In this document: one piece after another, positions 16,138 through 23,716 of the stretch | Numbering within the stretch: position 1 is the stretch's first letter | Layout: each line of letters begins with the position of its first letter | Source: Bacteroidota bacterium | GTDB lineage: Bacteria > Bacteroidota > Bacteroidia > Chitinophagales > Chitinophagaceae | Length of the DNA stretch: 33,038 nucleotides | Direction: 5' to 3' | NCBI GenBank assembly: GCA_005884665.1 | Contig: VBAT01000061.1 | Span: 37,440-70,477 of the forward strand | Notes under the pieces: model-generated | Database searches by the model: none | Told to the model about the DNA's origin: nothing | The model's input: the letters and a program-made list of their open reading frames with translations, nothing else | Position numbers and translations under genes: made by a program

Positions 16138-16749
16138 ATGAGAAAAAACCTTTTCCTTACAAATGCACTGTGCTTTGTTTTCCTTTCACAGCTCCTGGCA
16201 CAAAATAAAGATAGTACTCAGCAAAAGAATCTTTATGTTCCTTATGTAACTGTGACCCTGGAAGCATGCTTCAGCAATCCTTTTTCGTTTACCGCTGGTG
16301 TGCAGCAGGTAAACGAATCGCATTTTAATGTTGCAATTGATGTTCACTACTGGTCGACAAACTATGAATGTTCTTGCGATGATATATATTCAAAAGGACA
16401 TTTTTCTTCTATCACTCCCTCGGTAAGACTCGTTTTTAACACGGGCAAAAAAATGGAAACAGGATTCGTCGCCAGTCTCGGGCTTGGATATATGTTTGCC
16501 AAGGACAGGGGAACAGAGCAAACTTATGCCAGGGACGTCGCTACAGGCAACAATATTTTAATAGGCAAGGCGGTCTATGGGAAATGGGATTTCAACAGCC
16601 TGGCGCCTTCGATTTCTGCGGGACTAAACGTGAAGCTGTTGCATTTGCCTTTTACATTCGGTTATATTCTATACATGGCAAAATCCACAAGAGGTTGGGA
16701 GCCCGAGGCTGGGGGTATTGGGGTTAAAGTAGGCCTCCACAGGTTTTAA
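16138..16749 (+). CDS. Outer-membrane beta-barrel-like protein
   Basis: The 203-residue protein has a signal peptide ending near LLAQ. Its mature part is made of alternating strands (YVTVTLEACFSNPFSFTAG, FNVAIDVHYWSTNYE, SITPSVRLVFNTGKK, GFVASLGLGYMFA, LAPSISAGLNVKLL, FTFGYILYMA) and ends in an aromatic residue (GVKVGLHRF). These features fit a small eight-stranded outer-membrane barrel. A Cys pair (ECSCD) lies in an early loop. The role is unknown. It is single and divergent from the hypothetical gene pair to its left. Confidence 0.8.
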   Translation: MRKNLFLTNALCFVFLSQLLAQNKDSTQQKNLYVPYVTVTLEACFSNPFSFTAGVQQVNESHFNVAIDVHYWSTNYECSCDDIYSKGHFSSITPSVRLVFNTGKKMETGFVASLGLGYMFAKDRGTEQTYARDVATGNNILIGKAVYGKWDFNSLAPSISAGLNVKLLHLPFTFGYILYMAKSTRGWEPEAGGIGVKVGLHRF

Positions 16750-16775
16750 TAGTTTGGGGCTTTTCAGTTGAAAGA

Positions 16776-17204
16776 TCAGAACAGGCCTTTTACCCATTTT
16801 GCTATTGTCTGGTCCCAATGCAGCAACCGGAAAGCAGTGTAAAAAAGAACAACCGCGAATATTTTTTTCACTATTTCCTGGTCAATATTGTGCGCCAGTT
16901 TGCTTCCAACCCATCCGCCTGCTATAAACGCCAGGCTCATGATCCCTACAACTTTCAGGTCAATATTTCCTGCCTGGTAATAATTGATGACAGCGAATAT
17001 ACCTACTGGCAATAACAACAAACCAAGCGAAGTTCCCTGGGCCTGCAGTTGCGTGAAGCCAAGAAAGAAAACAAGGGCCGGGACAATGATGATTCCTCCT
17101 CCCACGCCTACCAGACCGCTTAGCACGCCAGCGGTCAATCCTACAACTACCAGCAATGCTATCGTTTCTGTTGTCAGGTGCATTTTTTTGAATTTGTTGT
17201 CCAT
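16776..17204 (-). CDS. Half-size TauE/SafE (TSUP) membrane protein
   Basis: This is a TSUP-family permease half of 142 residues with four membrane helices. The diagnostic segment is LTAGVLSGLVGVGGGIIIVPAL, followed by GTSLGLLLLPVG and FIAGGWVGSKLA. Full TauE/SafE proteins have two such halves, about 250 residues, so this one would have to dimerise. Substrates in the family include sulfite and other sulfonates, and nothing here decides which. I start at the ATG at 17204, four bases after the ppa stop codon; the longer frame to 17297 lies inside ppa. It is last in the lipoprotein-crcB-ppa-tauE operon. Confidence 0.88.
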   Translation of the reverse strand: MDNKFKKMHLTTETIALLVVVGLTAGVLSGLVGVGGGIIIVPALVFFLGFTQLQAQGTSLGLLLLPVGIFAVINYYQAGNIDLKVVGIMSLAFIAGGWVGSKLAHNIDQEIVKKIFAVVLFYTAFRLLHWDQTIAKWVKGLF

Positions 17205-17208
17205 GAAA

Positions 17209-17751
17209 TCATTTTTCAAAATTCTCCCGGTAAAAGGAAATAGCATCAGTAATGATCTTGTAAGCAGTTTCTTTATCCTGGAAATTATCGATGGCAACTT
17301 TTTTATTTTCCAAAACCTTGTATTGTTCGAAGAAATTACGAAGTTCCAGTAAAAAGTGGTGGGGCAGGTCCTCCATCTTCTGGTAATGATTAACAGAAGG
17401 ATCCTTCGAAGCTACTGCGATTATCTTGTCGTCCTGTTGGCCCTGGTCAATCATTTGCATGTTGCCGATCACTTTGGCTTCTACCAGGCAAAGCGATTGA
17501 ATTGACTGCGAGCAAAGCACAAGCAGGTCAAGTGGATCGCCGTCCTGCCCTAATGTTTTTGGAATGAATCCGTAATTGATGGGATAATGAAAGGATGAAT
17601 AAATAACTCTGTCCAGCCGCAACAACCCAGTTGCTTTATCTACTTCGTATTTTGCCCTTGAACCCTGGGGGATCTCAATGAGCCCGTTGACTACTTCGGG
17701 CGCTTTGTCGCCGTAGTGCGCGCCATGCCATGGATGATTCACTGTCAGCAT
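17209..17751 (-). CDS. ppa: Inorganic pyrophosphatase
   Basis: This is a family I soluble pyrophosphatase (180 aa) that hydrolyses PPi to phosphate in the cytoplasm and pulls biosynthetic reactions forward. It has the signature DGDPLDLLVL (D70, D72, D75 bind Mg), the Arg/Lys/Tyr set in QGSRAKYEVDKATG and RLDRVIYSSFHYPINYGFIP, and the late NFFEQYKVLENK. The length is usual. The gene lies 13 bases after crcB, in one operon. Pyrophosphatases of this family are strongly inhibited by fluoride, so pairing with a fluoride exporter has a plain functional logic. Confidence 0.96.
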   Translation of the reverse strand: MLTVNHPWHGAHYGDKAPEVVNGLIEIPQGSRAKYEVDKATGLLRLDRVIYSSFHYPINYGFIPKTLGQDGDPLDLLVLCSQSIQSLCLVEAKVIGNMQMIDQGQQDDKIIAVASKDPSVNHYQKMEDLPHHFLLELRNFFEQYKVLENKKVAIDNFQDKETAYKIITDAISFYRENFEK

Positions 17752-17764
17752 AACAATAATTAAT

Positions 17765-18136
17765 TCAGCGGATCAATTTCATACCTCCATAAGTGGCCAG
17801 CAAACCCAGGGTTACGCTTCCAATTACATAGAAAAAGAACAAACCCGGTTTTTCTTCTCTCAGCAGGCCGATTCCCTCCAAAGTAAACGCGGAAAAGGTG
17901 GTAAAGCCTCCGCAAATGCCGGTCATTAAAAATAACTTCCAGGATTCATTGCCAGAAAAAGATTTAAATGAAAGTCCCCAGAATATCCCGATCAGCAAAC
18001 ACCCTGTAATATTAACTGCAAAAGTTGCCCAGGGAAAATGAGCCGGGTAATTAAACGCAAACCAGCGTTGGCAAAGATAGCGGACTATGCTACCCATGCC
18101 GCCACCGATCCCTACCAAAAGAATATTCCTGATCAT
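17765..18136 (-). CDS. crcB: Fluoride efflux transporter CrcB/Fluc
   Basis: This 123-residue, four-helix membrane protein of the Fluc family works as an antiparallel dimer to let fluoride out. The family marks are GGGMGSIVRYLCQRW, FPWATFAVNITGCLLIGIF (with the pore Asn) and GICGGFTTFSAFTLE with its conserved phenylalanines and sodium-site loop. The start overlaps the stop of the upstream lipoprotein gene (ATGA at 18133-18136), and ppa follows 13 bases on. I looked for a fluoride riboswitch ahead of the operon and did not find one. Confidence 0.96.
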   Translation of the reverse strand: MIRNILLVGIGGGMGSIVRYLCQRWFAFNYPAHFPWATFAVNITGCLLIGIFWGLSFKSFSGNESWKLFLMTGICGGFTTFSAFTLEGIGLLREEKPGLFFFYVIGSVTLGLLATYGGMKLIR

Positions 18137-18555
18137 TGCAGGCTATCCGGTTTATATTTAAATATGTATTTGAAATCTACAAGCCATTTGCCGTCCTGCT
18201 TAAGCACTTTCAATGAATCTCGTTGATTCCGGTAAGTGTTGGAATAATAGATAATAGTTGTCGAATCATTTACATGCCGGAACTCGTGCACGATGATCGA
18301 GGCATTTTTATACCTCGCTTTTTCCTCGGGTATCATTCTTTCCCTGTATTGCCGTTCAGAAAGATCGATATATACCTGGTTGACTGAATCATTGACGATA
18401 TACGTTTTTGCCCGGTTAAAATCACCATCCAGTGCCGCCCGTAAAAAAGCACTGGCTGCGCCAATGTCATCCGACGAAACATCCGTTTTTTTATCACCGT
18501 TGTTGCAGGCCCCGAGGAAAATCAATAATAAAGAGGGGTAGAATATTTTTTTCAT
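18133..18555 (-). CDS. Lipoprotein with NTF2/DUF4878-like domain
   Basis: This 140-residue protein has a lipoprotein signal (LLLIFLGAC, lipidated Cys at residue 17). The small alpha+beta domain that follows begins with a helix AASAFLRAALDGDFNRAKTY and ends in strands STTIIYYSNTYRN, SLKVLKQDGKWLVDFKYIFK. That order fits the DUF4878/NTF2-like family, whose role is unknown. It is the first gene of the crcB-ppa-tauE operon, overlapping crcB by four bases. A weak TTACTTTG lies just ahead of its start codon on the minus strand. Its link to fluoride or pyrophosphate is only positional. Confidence 0.85.
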   Translation of the reverse strand: MKKIFYPSLLLIFLGACNNGDKKTDVSSDDIGAASAFLRAALDGDFNRAKTYIVNDSVNQVYIDLSERQYRERMIPEEKARYKNASIIVHEFRHVNDSTTIIYYSNTYRNQRDSLKVLKQDGKWLVDFKYIFKYKPDSLQ

Positions 18556-18584
18556 TAATGCAAAGTAAGGAAATCCTGCTGACA

Positions 18585-18732
18585 GTATTCAGTCGGTAGT
18601 TAATAGTCGTTAGACGATAATATGGAGGCAGAAAGATGCTTTGCGACAGGAAATACAAAAGAACACACGCCAGGAAAATCGACAATTTTATTGAAGGAAT
18701 CCTGACTACAGACTATCGACTCCGGACTGGCA
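18585..18732. repeat. Short-word repeat block next to the phoH stop codon
   Basis: CAGTCGGTAGTTAATAGTCG (18590-18609) and ACTACAGACTATCGACTCCG (18706-18725) are inverted versions of the same word and flank a 95-base spacer. The right arm touches the phoH stop codon. Confidence 0.55.
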
Positions 18733-19710
18733 TCAACTCGGCCTCTGCGAGGACTCTTTTTCCGATTCCTTATTGTATGCACGCAGAATTTGCTTCACGA
18801 GCCTGTGACGCACCACATCTTCTTCATCGAGCTCGATATGCGCTATGCCCTCGATATTCTGCAAAATGCGTACAGCAGTTACCAAACCGCTTCTCTGGTT
18901 GCGGGGAAGATCGATCTGAGTGAGATCACCGGTGATGATCGCTTTTGCGTTGGCACCAATACGTGTTAGGAACATTTTTATCTGCAGGTCGGTAGCGTTT
19001 TGCGCTTCGTCCAGGATGATAAAGGCATTATCCAGCGTACGTCCACGCATATAAGCAAGTGGCGCGATCTCGATCGTCCTTGTGGTCATGTAATATCCAA
19101 GTTTATCGGCTGGTATCATGTCATCCAGCGCGTCATAGAGCGGACGGAGATAAGGGTCGATCTTTTCTTTAAGATCGCCAGGTAAGAAACCGAGACTCTC
19201 CCCGGCTTCAACGGCCGGTCTTGTGAGAATGATCTTTTTTACGTGTTTGTTTTTTAAAGCTCTTACCGCCAGCGCAACTGCAGTATATGTTTTACCGGTA
19301 CCTGCAGGGCCTATTGCGAATACGATATCATTCTTTTCTGCTTCCTGCACCAATTTCTTTTGGTTGTGCGTTCTCGCCCTGACGGATTTGCCATTTGGCC
19401 CGAACACCAACACATCATTGGGATGATGATCCTTGAAATTGTCGATAGCATCCGCGTCATCGCCACCAAGTATCTGTTCAAAATAATTCTCACTCATGTG
19501 GCCATTCCGTTCCAGGTAGGAGATCAGGAGCTCTATTTTTTCCCTGGCTGCAGCAATCTGTTCCGGTGCGCCGCTAAGTTTGATCTGCGTACCGCGGGAA
19601 AGAATCTTTAGCAAAGGGAATTTTTTCTTGAGGATGTCTAATTTACCGTTATTTACTCCGAAGAACTCAATAGGGTTTACGGTTTCCAGATTAATGATCG
19701 TGTCTGTCAA
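18733..19710 (-). CDS. phoH: PhoH family ATPase
   Basis: This 325-residue cytoplasmic protein has an N-terminal KH-like segment (LKILSRGTQIKLSGAPEQIA). Its P-loop ATPase domain carries Walker A GPAGTGKT (134-141), Walker B FIILDEAQNA (230-239) and ITGDLTQIDLP. PhoH proteins are superfamily-1-like ATPases associated with RNA processing and are often near ybeY; no ybeY is seen here. The start must be a TTG (19710): the frame is closed by a TGA seven codons upstream and the next ATG is at residue 72, past conserved sequence. A three-codon mini-frame (ATG AAT TTT TAA) ends a few bases before the TTG. Confidence 0.93.
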   Translation of the reverse strand: MTDTIINLETVNPIEFFGVNNGKLDILKKKFPLLKILSRGTQIKLSGAPEQIAAAREKIELLISYLERNGHMSENYFEQILGGDDADAIDNFKDHHPNDVLVFGPNGKSVRARTHNQKKLVQEAEKNDIVFAIGPAGTGKTYTAVALAVRALKNKHVKKIILTRPAVEAGESLGFLPGDLKEKIDPYLRPLYDALDDMIPADKLGYYMTTRTIEIAPLAYMRGRTLDNAFIILDEAQNATDLQIKMFLTRIGANAKAIITGDLTQIDLPRNQRSGLVTAVRILQNIEGIAHIELDEEDVVRHRLVKQILRAYNKESEKESSQRPS

Positions 19711-19894
19711 ATCGGTCTGTTTAAAAATTCATAAAGCCGGCGAGGGATAATACCGGATTATTTGTCGTCTTCTGAAGTGGGTTACAGAAGCCTTATCCCT
19801 CATTTCCAAATTTATCGTATTGGAACCTGTATATCCTAAAGTTACTTATTCACAAGTGTGAATACAAATATTTGAAAAGAAACTTTAGTTAATA

Positions 19895-19924
19895 CAAAAG
19901 TAATTATACGATAATTGTGCCAAT
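19895..19924 (-). promoter_or_regulatory. Candidate promoter for phoH
   Basis: On the minus strand TACTTTTG (19895-19902) fits TAnnTTTG and ATTG (19921-19924) lies 18 bases upstream at the -33 position. Confidence 0.4.
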
Positions 19925-20018
19925 TGAAAAATGCTGCCATCTATGATGCCTATAGCTGCATACCGGGAAAGGACTAACCTGTTGCATACGCTTCGATCTA
20001 TGACCAAAATACTTACAG

Positions 20019-20046
20019 TTTATTCGATCCCATCACTCTAATTTTG
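20019..20046 (+). promoter_or_regulatory. Candidate promoter for the peroxiredoxin gene
   Basis: TAATTTTG (20039-20046) fits TAnnTTTG exactly. The -33 site is TTTA at 20019-20022, one base off TTTG with 16 bases between. The predicted leader is short, about 16 bases. Confidence 0.45.
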
Positions 20047-20068
20047 TTATTCAACAAATGTTAATGTT

Positions 20069-20539
20069 ATGGCAATAGCAGTTGGCACCCGGGCGCCCGC
20101 AATTAAATTATTCAATACAGACAGGAAAGAAATTTCCCTGGGTGACTTTAAAGGGAAAACAGTTATCCTTCATTTTTTTCCCGCGGCTTTCACCGGTACG
20201 TGTACCGAACAGGTATGCAGCAACCGGGACGACCTGGCTTTTTACAATGATCTTGGGGCCGTCGTTATTGGTATTTCTGTCGATATGCCGTTCTCCCTGA
20301 AAATATTCAAGGAAAAACATAACCTGAACTTCGAATTGCTTTCTGATTTCAATAAGGTTACCATACATGAGTACGATATGTACCATTGCAATTTCACCTG
20401 TGGCATCCGCGGTGTTGCAAAGAGGGGAGTTGTGGTCATCGATAAGAATGGCATTGTAGCCTATTCAGAAGAAACTACCAACCTGGGAACCCAGGTCAAT
20501 TTTCAGGCGCTGAAAGACGCATTAAAACTATTGTCATAA
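20069..20539 (+). CDS. Peroxiredoxin, AhpE/BCP-like
   Basis: This 156-residue thiol peroxidase reduces peroxides in the cytoplasm. The active site HFFPAAFTGTCTEQVC has the peroxidatic C45 and a second Cys at 50, the same C-x4-C spacing as in atypical 2-Cys BCP/PrxQ proteins. The overall segments (LGDFKGKTVILHFFP, GISVDMPFSLKIFKEKHNLN, LLSDFNK, RGVVVIDKNGIVAY) also resemble the AhpE branch. An additional pair, C107 and C111 in YHCNFTCG, is not standard and could form a further disulfide. It has its own promoter and seems monocistronic. Confidence 0.92.
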   Translation: MAIAVGTRAPAIKLFNTDRKEISLGDFKGKTVILHFFPAAFTGTCTEQVCSNRDDLAFYNDLGAVVIGISVDMPFSLKIFKEKHNLNFELLSDFNKVTIHEYDMYHCNFTCGIRGVAKRGVVVIDKNGIVAYSEETTNLGTQVNFQALKDALKLLS

Positions 20540-20587
20540 ACAGCAATATCGTAGAAAATCGAAGTTAACCTACGTGCAAAAGGCAAT

Positions 20588-20618
20588 TTTGAATAGACCC
20601 GGTTTTTTAGTAGACTTG
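20588..20618 (+). promoter_or_regulatory. Promoter of the DUF5684 gene
   Basis: TTTG (20588-20591), 19 bases, then TAGACTTG (20611-20618), one base off TAnnTTTG. Spacing and distance to the ATG at 20641 both fit the phylum's primary sigma factor. Confidence 0.5.
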
Positions 20619-20640
20619 TAGTTCACCAAAACCGACAATT

Positions 20641-21051
20641 ATGGAATTCCCGATTGCTTTTATTGTCATATGTTTGGCAATAACTGTTTTTCTTATTGCC
20701 GCCCAGTGGCGGGTTTTTGAAAAGGCGGGTCAACCAGGATGGGCCGCCATCATTCCCATTTACAACGCATATATCATGACCAAGATCGGCGGTAAACCCG
20801 GCTGGTGGGTAGTAATATTATTACTGGTACCCGTTGTAAATATCATATTCGCTATTTGGTTATTGAACATGGTTTCCAAAAGCTTTGGAAAAGATGAAGG
20901 ATTCACAGCCGGTCTCGTATTCCTTGGAATTATTTTCTGGCCCATCCTTGGTTTCGGAAATGCGAAATACCTCGGACCTTATGGCGATCCTGCTGCTTTC
21001 AATGCCTATCAGGAAAAGAACAAATTTGATTTTGAGAATAAGCAACAGTAA
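20641..21051 (+). CDS. DUF5684 membrane protein
   Basis: The 136-residue protein has three or four membrane helices. The conserved motif VFEKAGQPGWAAIIPIYNAY, GGKPGWWVVILLLVPVVNI and GFTAGLVFLGIIFWPILGFG identify it as DUF5684, a family often encoded near signal peptidase genes in Bacteroidota but of unknown function. The C-terminal tail is charged and cytoplasmic by the look of it. It stands alone, with a clear promoter and terminator. Confidence 0.9.
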   Translation: MEFPIAFIVICLAITVFLIAAQWRVFEKAGQPGWAAIIPIYNAYIMTKIGGKPGWWVVILLLVPVVNIIFAIWLLNMVSKSFGKDEGFTAGLVFLGIIFWPILGFGNAKYLGPYGDPAAFNAYQEKNKFDFENKQQ

Positions 21052-21070
21052 TAGATAAGTAAACAATTGC

Positions 21071-21104
21071 AAACTGCTATGGTTAATTCCGTAGCAGTTT
21101 TTTA
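21071..21104 (+). terminator. Rho-independent terminator
   Basis: AAACTGCTATGG (21071-21082) and CCGTAGCAGTTT (21089-21100) form a near-perfect 12-pair stem with a T tract following. It ends the DUF5684 gene. Two bases later comes the stop codon of the convergent receptor gene. Confidence 0.8.
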
Positions 21105-21105
21105 T

Positions 21106-22644
21106 TTACCATCTCGCCACTATTTTAAAATTCAACAATCGCGGTGTTAGCCGGTTGGGCATGGTATAAACAGTATTGGAAAAATCCTTGATCAGCAGGT
21201 AAGAAATAGTATTGTCGCGATCTATCAGGTTAAATACTTCCAGGCTTGCCCAAATATTGTCAAAACCCCGGAATGGGCTATGGCTCCTGCGCCTGCTGCG
21301 ATCACTGTCAAGTAACAGGGCGCTGAAACCAATATCCACCCTTATATAAGGCGGTATCTCCAGGCCGTTACGGTATTTTACATTGTTGGGAATATTGTAA
21401 GGAAGATTGCTTCCGTACAACAAATTTAGATACATCTTTATATTCTTATTGGTCGCCAGGTAATCCTGGAAGTACATACCAAAAGTGATCATTCGGTCAG
21501 TCGGGCGGCGCACCCATCCTTTTTCTCTTGTCACACTATCAATAGGTTCGTTTTGAGCATTAAGCGTGTAATCTTTATAGGTATCGCCTTTGATGTCTTC
21601 CTTCGTTTTCATCAGTCCGAGACTGATCCAGCTTTCCGCATCTTTTACAAGCTCACCAAACAAACGGAATTCGATACCTGCTGCATAAGCTTTCGCTTCA
21701 TTCTCGCCATAATAACGGACCCGGACATTGTCAACATCATAAGGAACTACATCCGTCATATGTTTATAGTAGGCCTCTGTGGTAAAACGCATGGTGCGTC
21801 CCCAGCCTTTGAAACTGTAATCAAAACCGGCAACACCCTGTAAACTTTTTTGGGCCTTAAGACTGGTGTTGACTGTACCGTCGTATCTTCTCAGTTCACG
21901 ATAGAACGGGGGTTGATCATACACACCGATGGCTGCGCGAAACACTATGTTTTCTTTCCAGTAAGGTCTCCAACTACCACCAAGACGGGGCGACACAAGA
22001 AACTCGTTGTTGAGCGAATTATAATTAAAGCGGACACCACCAGAAAGGGTGAAAGTGTTCAATGAATCGCCTAACAAGATATTATCCTGCAGGTACCCTG
22101 AGAATTTATCGATGCTAAGATCAGCCGTGGATTTTATCACCTTGCTAAACTGCAGGACGTTTGGATTAAAAGGAATTGAATAACCGGCCGAATCCTGCGC
22201 TTCCCATTCATTCAATCTGTCGGCTATCAATGTACGGTCATAACCCAAACCCCATTGCACCGCATGTTTGCCCCGGTCGTAATTGCCTTTATGAGAAACA
22301 TTCCAGTTTTCGATGTTGAGTTTATTCCTGGAAAAATTTTGAAATACTCCTGCGCCCAACGGGTTTACGATCTGGCCATAAGTAGGCTGGCTTTTATCAA
22401 AATCTCTTTCACCAAATAAATAAGCTCCAGTAATATCTACGTTCTCCTGTTCATCGTTTTGAAAGCGGGAAGCCATCCATTTCAATCTCAATCGGCGGTT
22501 TACCTGGTTAGTCAATGAAAAACCCAGCATGTTGGTCTGGTACTGATCCTTTTCCTGCCCCTGGAAAAATATATCCATACCCAGGCTAAGCGTAAAAAAA
22601 GGAGAGAAGACGGAACTACTGAGTTGACTGAACTCAGGTGTCAT
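21106..22644 (-). CDS. TonB-dependent receptor, beta-barrel part (out of frame)
   Basis: This 512-residue ORF is the barrel of a TonB-dependent receptor: repeated amphipathic strands such as MLGFSLTNQVNRRLRLKWMA, FTLSGGVRFNYNSLNN, MRFTTEAYYKHMTDV and AAGIEFRLFGELVKDAESWI, ending LLNFKIVARW with the usual aromatic last residue. It has no signal peptide or plug of its own, so it cannot be a complete receptor. Its ATG overlaps the stop of the upstream ORF (ATGA), which could allow some reinitiation. Removing one copy of the TGACA duplication at 22639-22648 joins the two frames into one 829-residue protein. Confidence 0.88.
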   Translation of the reverse strand: MTPEFSQLSSSVFSPFFTLSLGMDIFFQGQEKDQYQTNMLGFSLTNQVNRRLRLKWMASRFQNDEQENVDITGAYLFGERDFDKSQPTYGQIVNPLGAGVFQNFSRNKLNIENWNVSHKGNYDRGKHAVQWGLGYDRTLIADRLNEWEAQDSAGYSIPFNPNVLQFSKVIKSTADLSIDKFSGYLQDNILLGDSLNTFTLSGGVRFNYNSLNNEFLVSPRLGGSWRPYWKENIVFRAAIGVYDQPPFYRELRRYDGTVNTSLKAQKSLQGVAGFDYSFKGWGRTMRFTTEAYYKHMTDVVPYDVDNVRVRYYGENEAKAYAAGIEFRLFGELVKDAESWISLGLMKTKEDIKGDTYKDYTLNAQNEPIDSVTREKGWVRRPTDRMITFGMYFQDYLATNKNIKMYLNLLYGSNLPYNIPNNVKYRNGLEIPPYIRVDIGFSALLLDSDRSRRRSHSPFRGFDNIWASLEVFNLIDRDNTISYLLIKDFSNTVYTMPNRLTPRLLNFKIVARW

Positions 22645-22648
22645 GTCA
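22639..22648. repeat. 5-bp tandem duplication that breaks the receptor frame
   Basis: The plus strand reads TGTCATGTCA, two copies of TGTCA (TGACATGACA on the coding strand). Taking out one copy gives the continuous reading TRFSLTPEFSQL across the junction. Confidence 0.8.
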
Positions 22649-23600
22649 GTGAGAATCTAGTTTGCGAGATATTGCCAAACAATTCCGCCTGCCATTTTGG
22701 ATTGAACTGGTAATCTACCAGCAACTGCAAGTCAGTCGATGAAGGAACATAATTGCCCTGGGTCTCCTGCCGGCTCAAAAGATTTCTGTTGCTGCGATTG
22801 CGAACGCCGATCAAATAACTCAGTTTATTCTTCGCTGTGATCCCTTCAAGATGTAATCCCTGTTCAAGAATGCCAATGTAAACCGAGCCTCCGAATTGTT
22901 TGGGCTTCCTGTATTGGATATCGAGCACACTGCTCATTTTATCTCCATACTTTGCCTGAAAACCACCATTGTAAAAATTAATATTCCGGACCAGTTCGGG
23001 ATTGATGAAACTTAAGCCCTCTTGTTGGCCGTTGCGTACGAGGTAGGGGCGAAAAACTTCAAAATCGTTTACATAGATCAGGTTCTCATCATAGCTACCG
23101 CCACGCACAGAGTACTGGGAGGTTAATTCATTATTTGACCCGACAAATATCTTGATCAGGCTCTCCACACCTGTCACTGCCGATGGGAGATTAAGGATCG
23201 TTTTGGGATTCGGGCGTATCAGGCCCGCTTCAGTCCTGTCGCGTTCGTCCCTGATGATCACTTCTGCCAACGTGTCCGAATTTCGTTCGAGACGAATACT
23301 AACAGTTTCCTCTTCGTTTTCATTGAGGAGAAAATTCTTTTGTTCGGATTGCCTGCCTGTATAACTAAAAACGATGGCAAATGCTTTTTCCGCGGGTACT
23401 TTTAACCGGAAATAGCCCGAGTCGTTGGTGGCAATGCCAGTTGGTTTTCCAAGAATAATTACTGAAACATGCGCCAGGGGATTTTCATTTTCATCGATCA
23501 CTTTGCCGGAGACGAATGCAAATTTTTTTTGGGAAAAGGAAACCAGTGAAAGCAAAAAGAGAGTTGCAGTCAGGCATATGTGGCGGAGCTGGATTTTCAT
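22641..23600 (-). CDS. TonB-dependent receptor, N-terminal and plug part
   Basis: The true start is the ATG at 23600 (319 aa); the longer frame begins with TTG in a repeat. The signal peptide is followed by a carboxypeptidase-regulatory-like domain (VSGKVIDENENPLAHVSVII, TNDSGYFRLKVPA) and a plug (LPSAVTGVESLIKI, SQYSVRGGSYDENLIYVNDF, FINPELVRNINFYNGGFQAK, YGDKMSSVLDIQYRKP). The first barrel strands lead up to the frameshift. The plug is of the ordinary TonB-dependent type. No SusD-like gene is next to it, so a siderophore, cofactor or peptide substrate is as likely as glycans. Confidence 0.88.
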   Translation of the reverse strand: MKIQLRHICLTATLFLLSLVSFSQKKFAFVSGKVIDENENPLAHVSVIILGKPTGIATNDSGYFRLKVPAEKAFAIVFSYTGRQSEQKNFLLNENEEETVSIRLERNSDTLAEVIIRDERDRTEAGLIRPNPKTILNLPSAVTGVESLIKIFVGSNNELTSQYSVRGGSYDENLIYVNDFEVFRPYLVRNGQQEGLSFINPELVRNINFYNGGFQAKYGDKMSSVLDIQYRKPKQFGGSVYIGILEQGLHLEGITAKNKLSYLIGVRNRSNRNLLSRQETQGNYVPSSTDLQLLVDYQFNPKWQAELFGNISQTRFSLT

Positions 23601-23642
23601 AAGCGAATCAGGTTCAATATACAGCTTTTTACCGGGGAATGA

Positions 23643-23716
23643 TGAGTGATGAGTGGTCAATGAGTTTCCGAAAGTTGAAGAGTCTCCACTTATTCACCAC
23701 TCACTATTCACGGTTC
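23643..23716. repeat. Hairpin-forming heptad-type repeat between rpe and the receptor
   Basis: The left arm TGAGTGATGAGTGGTCAATG (23643-23662) pairs imperfectly with the right arm TTATTCACCACTCACTATTC (23690-23709). The right end runs into the rpe stop codon (GGTTCACCC). Confidence 0.6.

Larger units (their letters stand above)
19711..20068. other. 358-bp region: phoH leader with nested hairpin, and peroxiredoxin promoter
   Basis: On the minus strand a candidate promoter near 19895 would give phoH a leader of about 180 bases. The leader contains a nested stem-loop: GAGGGATAA (19742-19750) pairs with TTATCCCTC (19793-19801) and encloses CTTCTG/CAGAAG (19769-19790). The right third carries the plus-strand promoter of the peroxiredoxin gene. 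No ORF is visible. Confidence 0.5.

Noticed and set aside
18556..18732. Fluoride riboswitch ahead of the crcB-ppa operon
   Set aside because: I compared the minus strand with the known crcB-motif core and saw no matching conserved segments; the region is mostly short-word repeat.
21106..23600. Two separate genuine receptor genes
   Set aside because: One has signal and plug without a barrel, the other a barrel without signal and plug, and removal of a 5-bp duplicate joins them perfectly.
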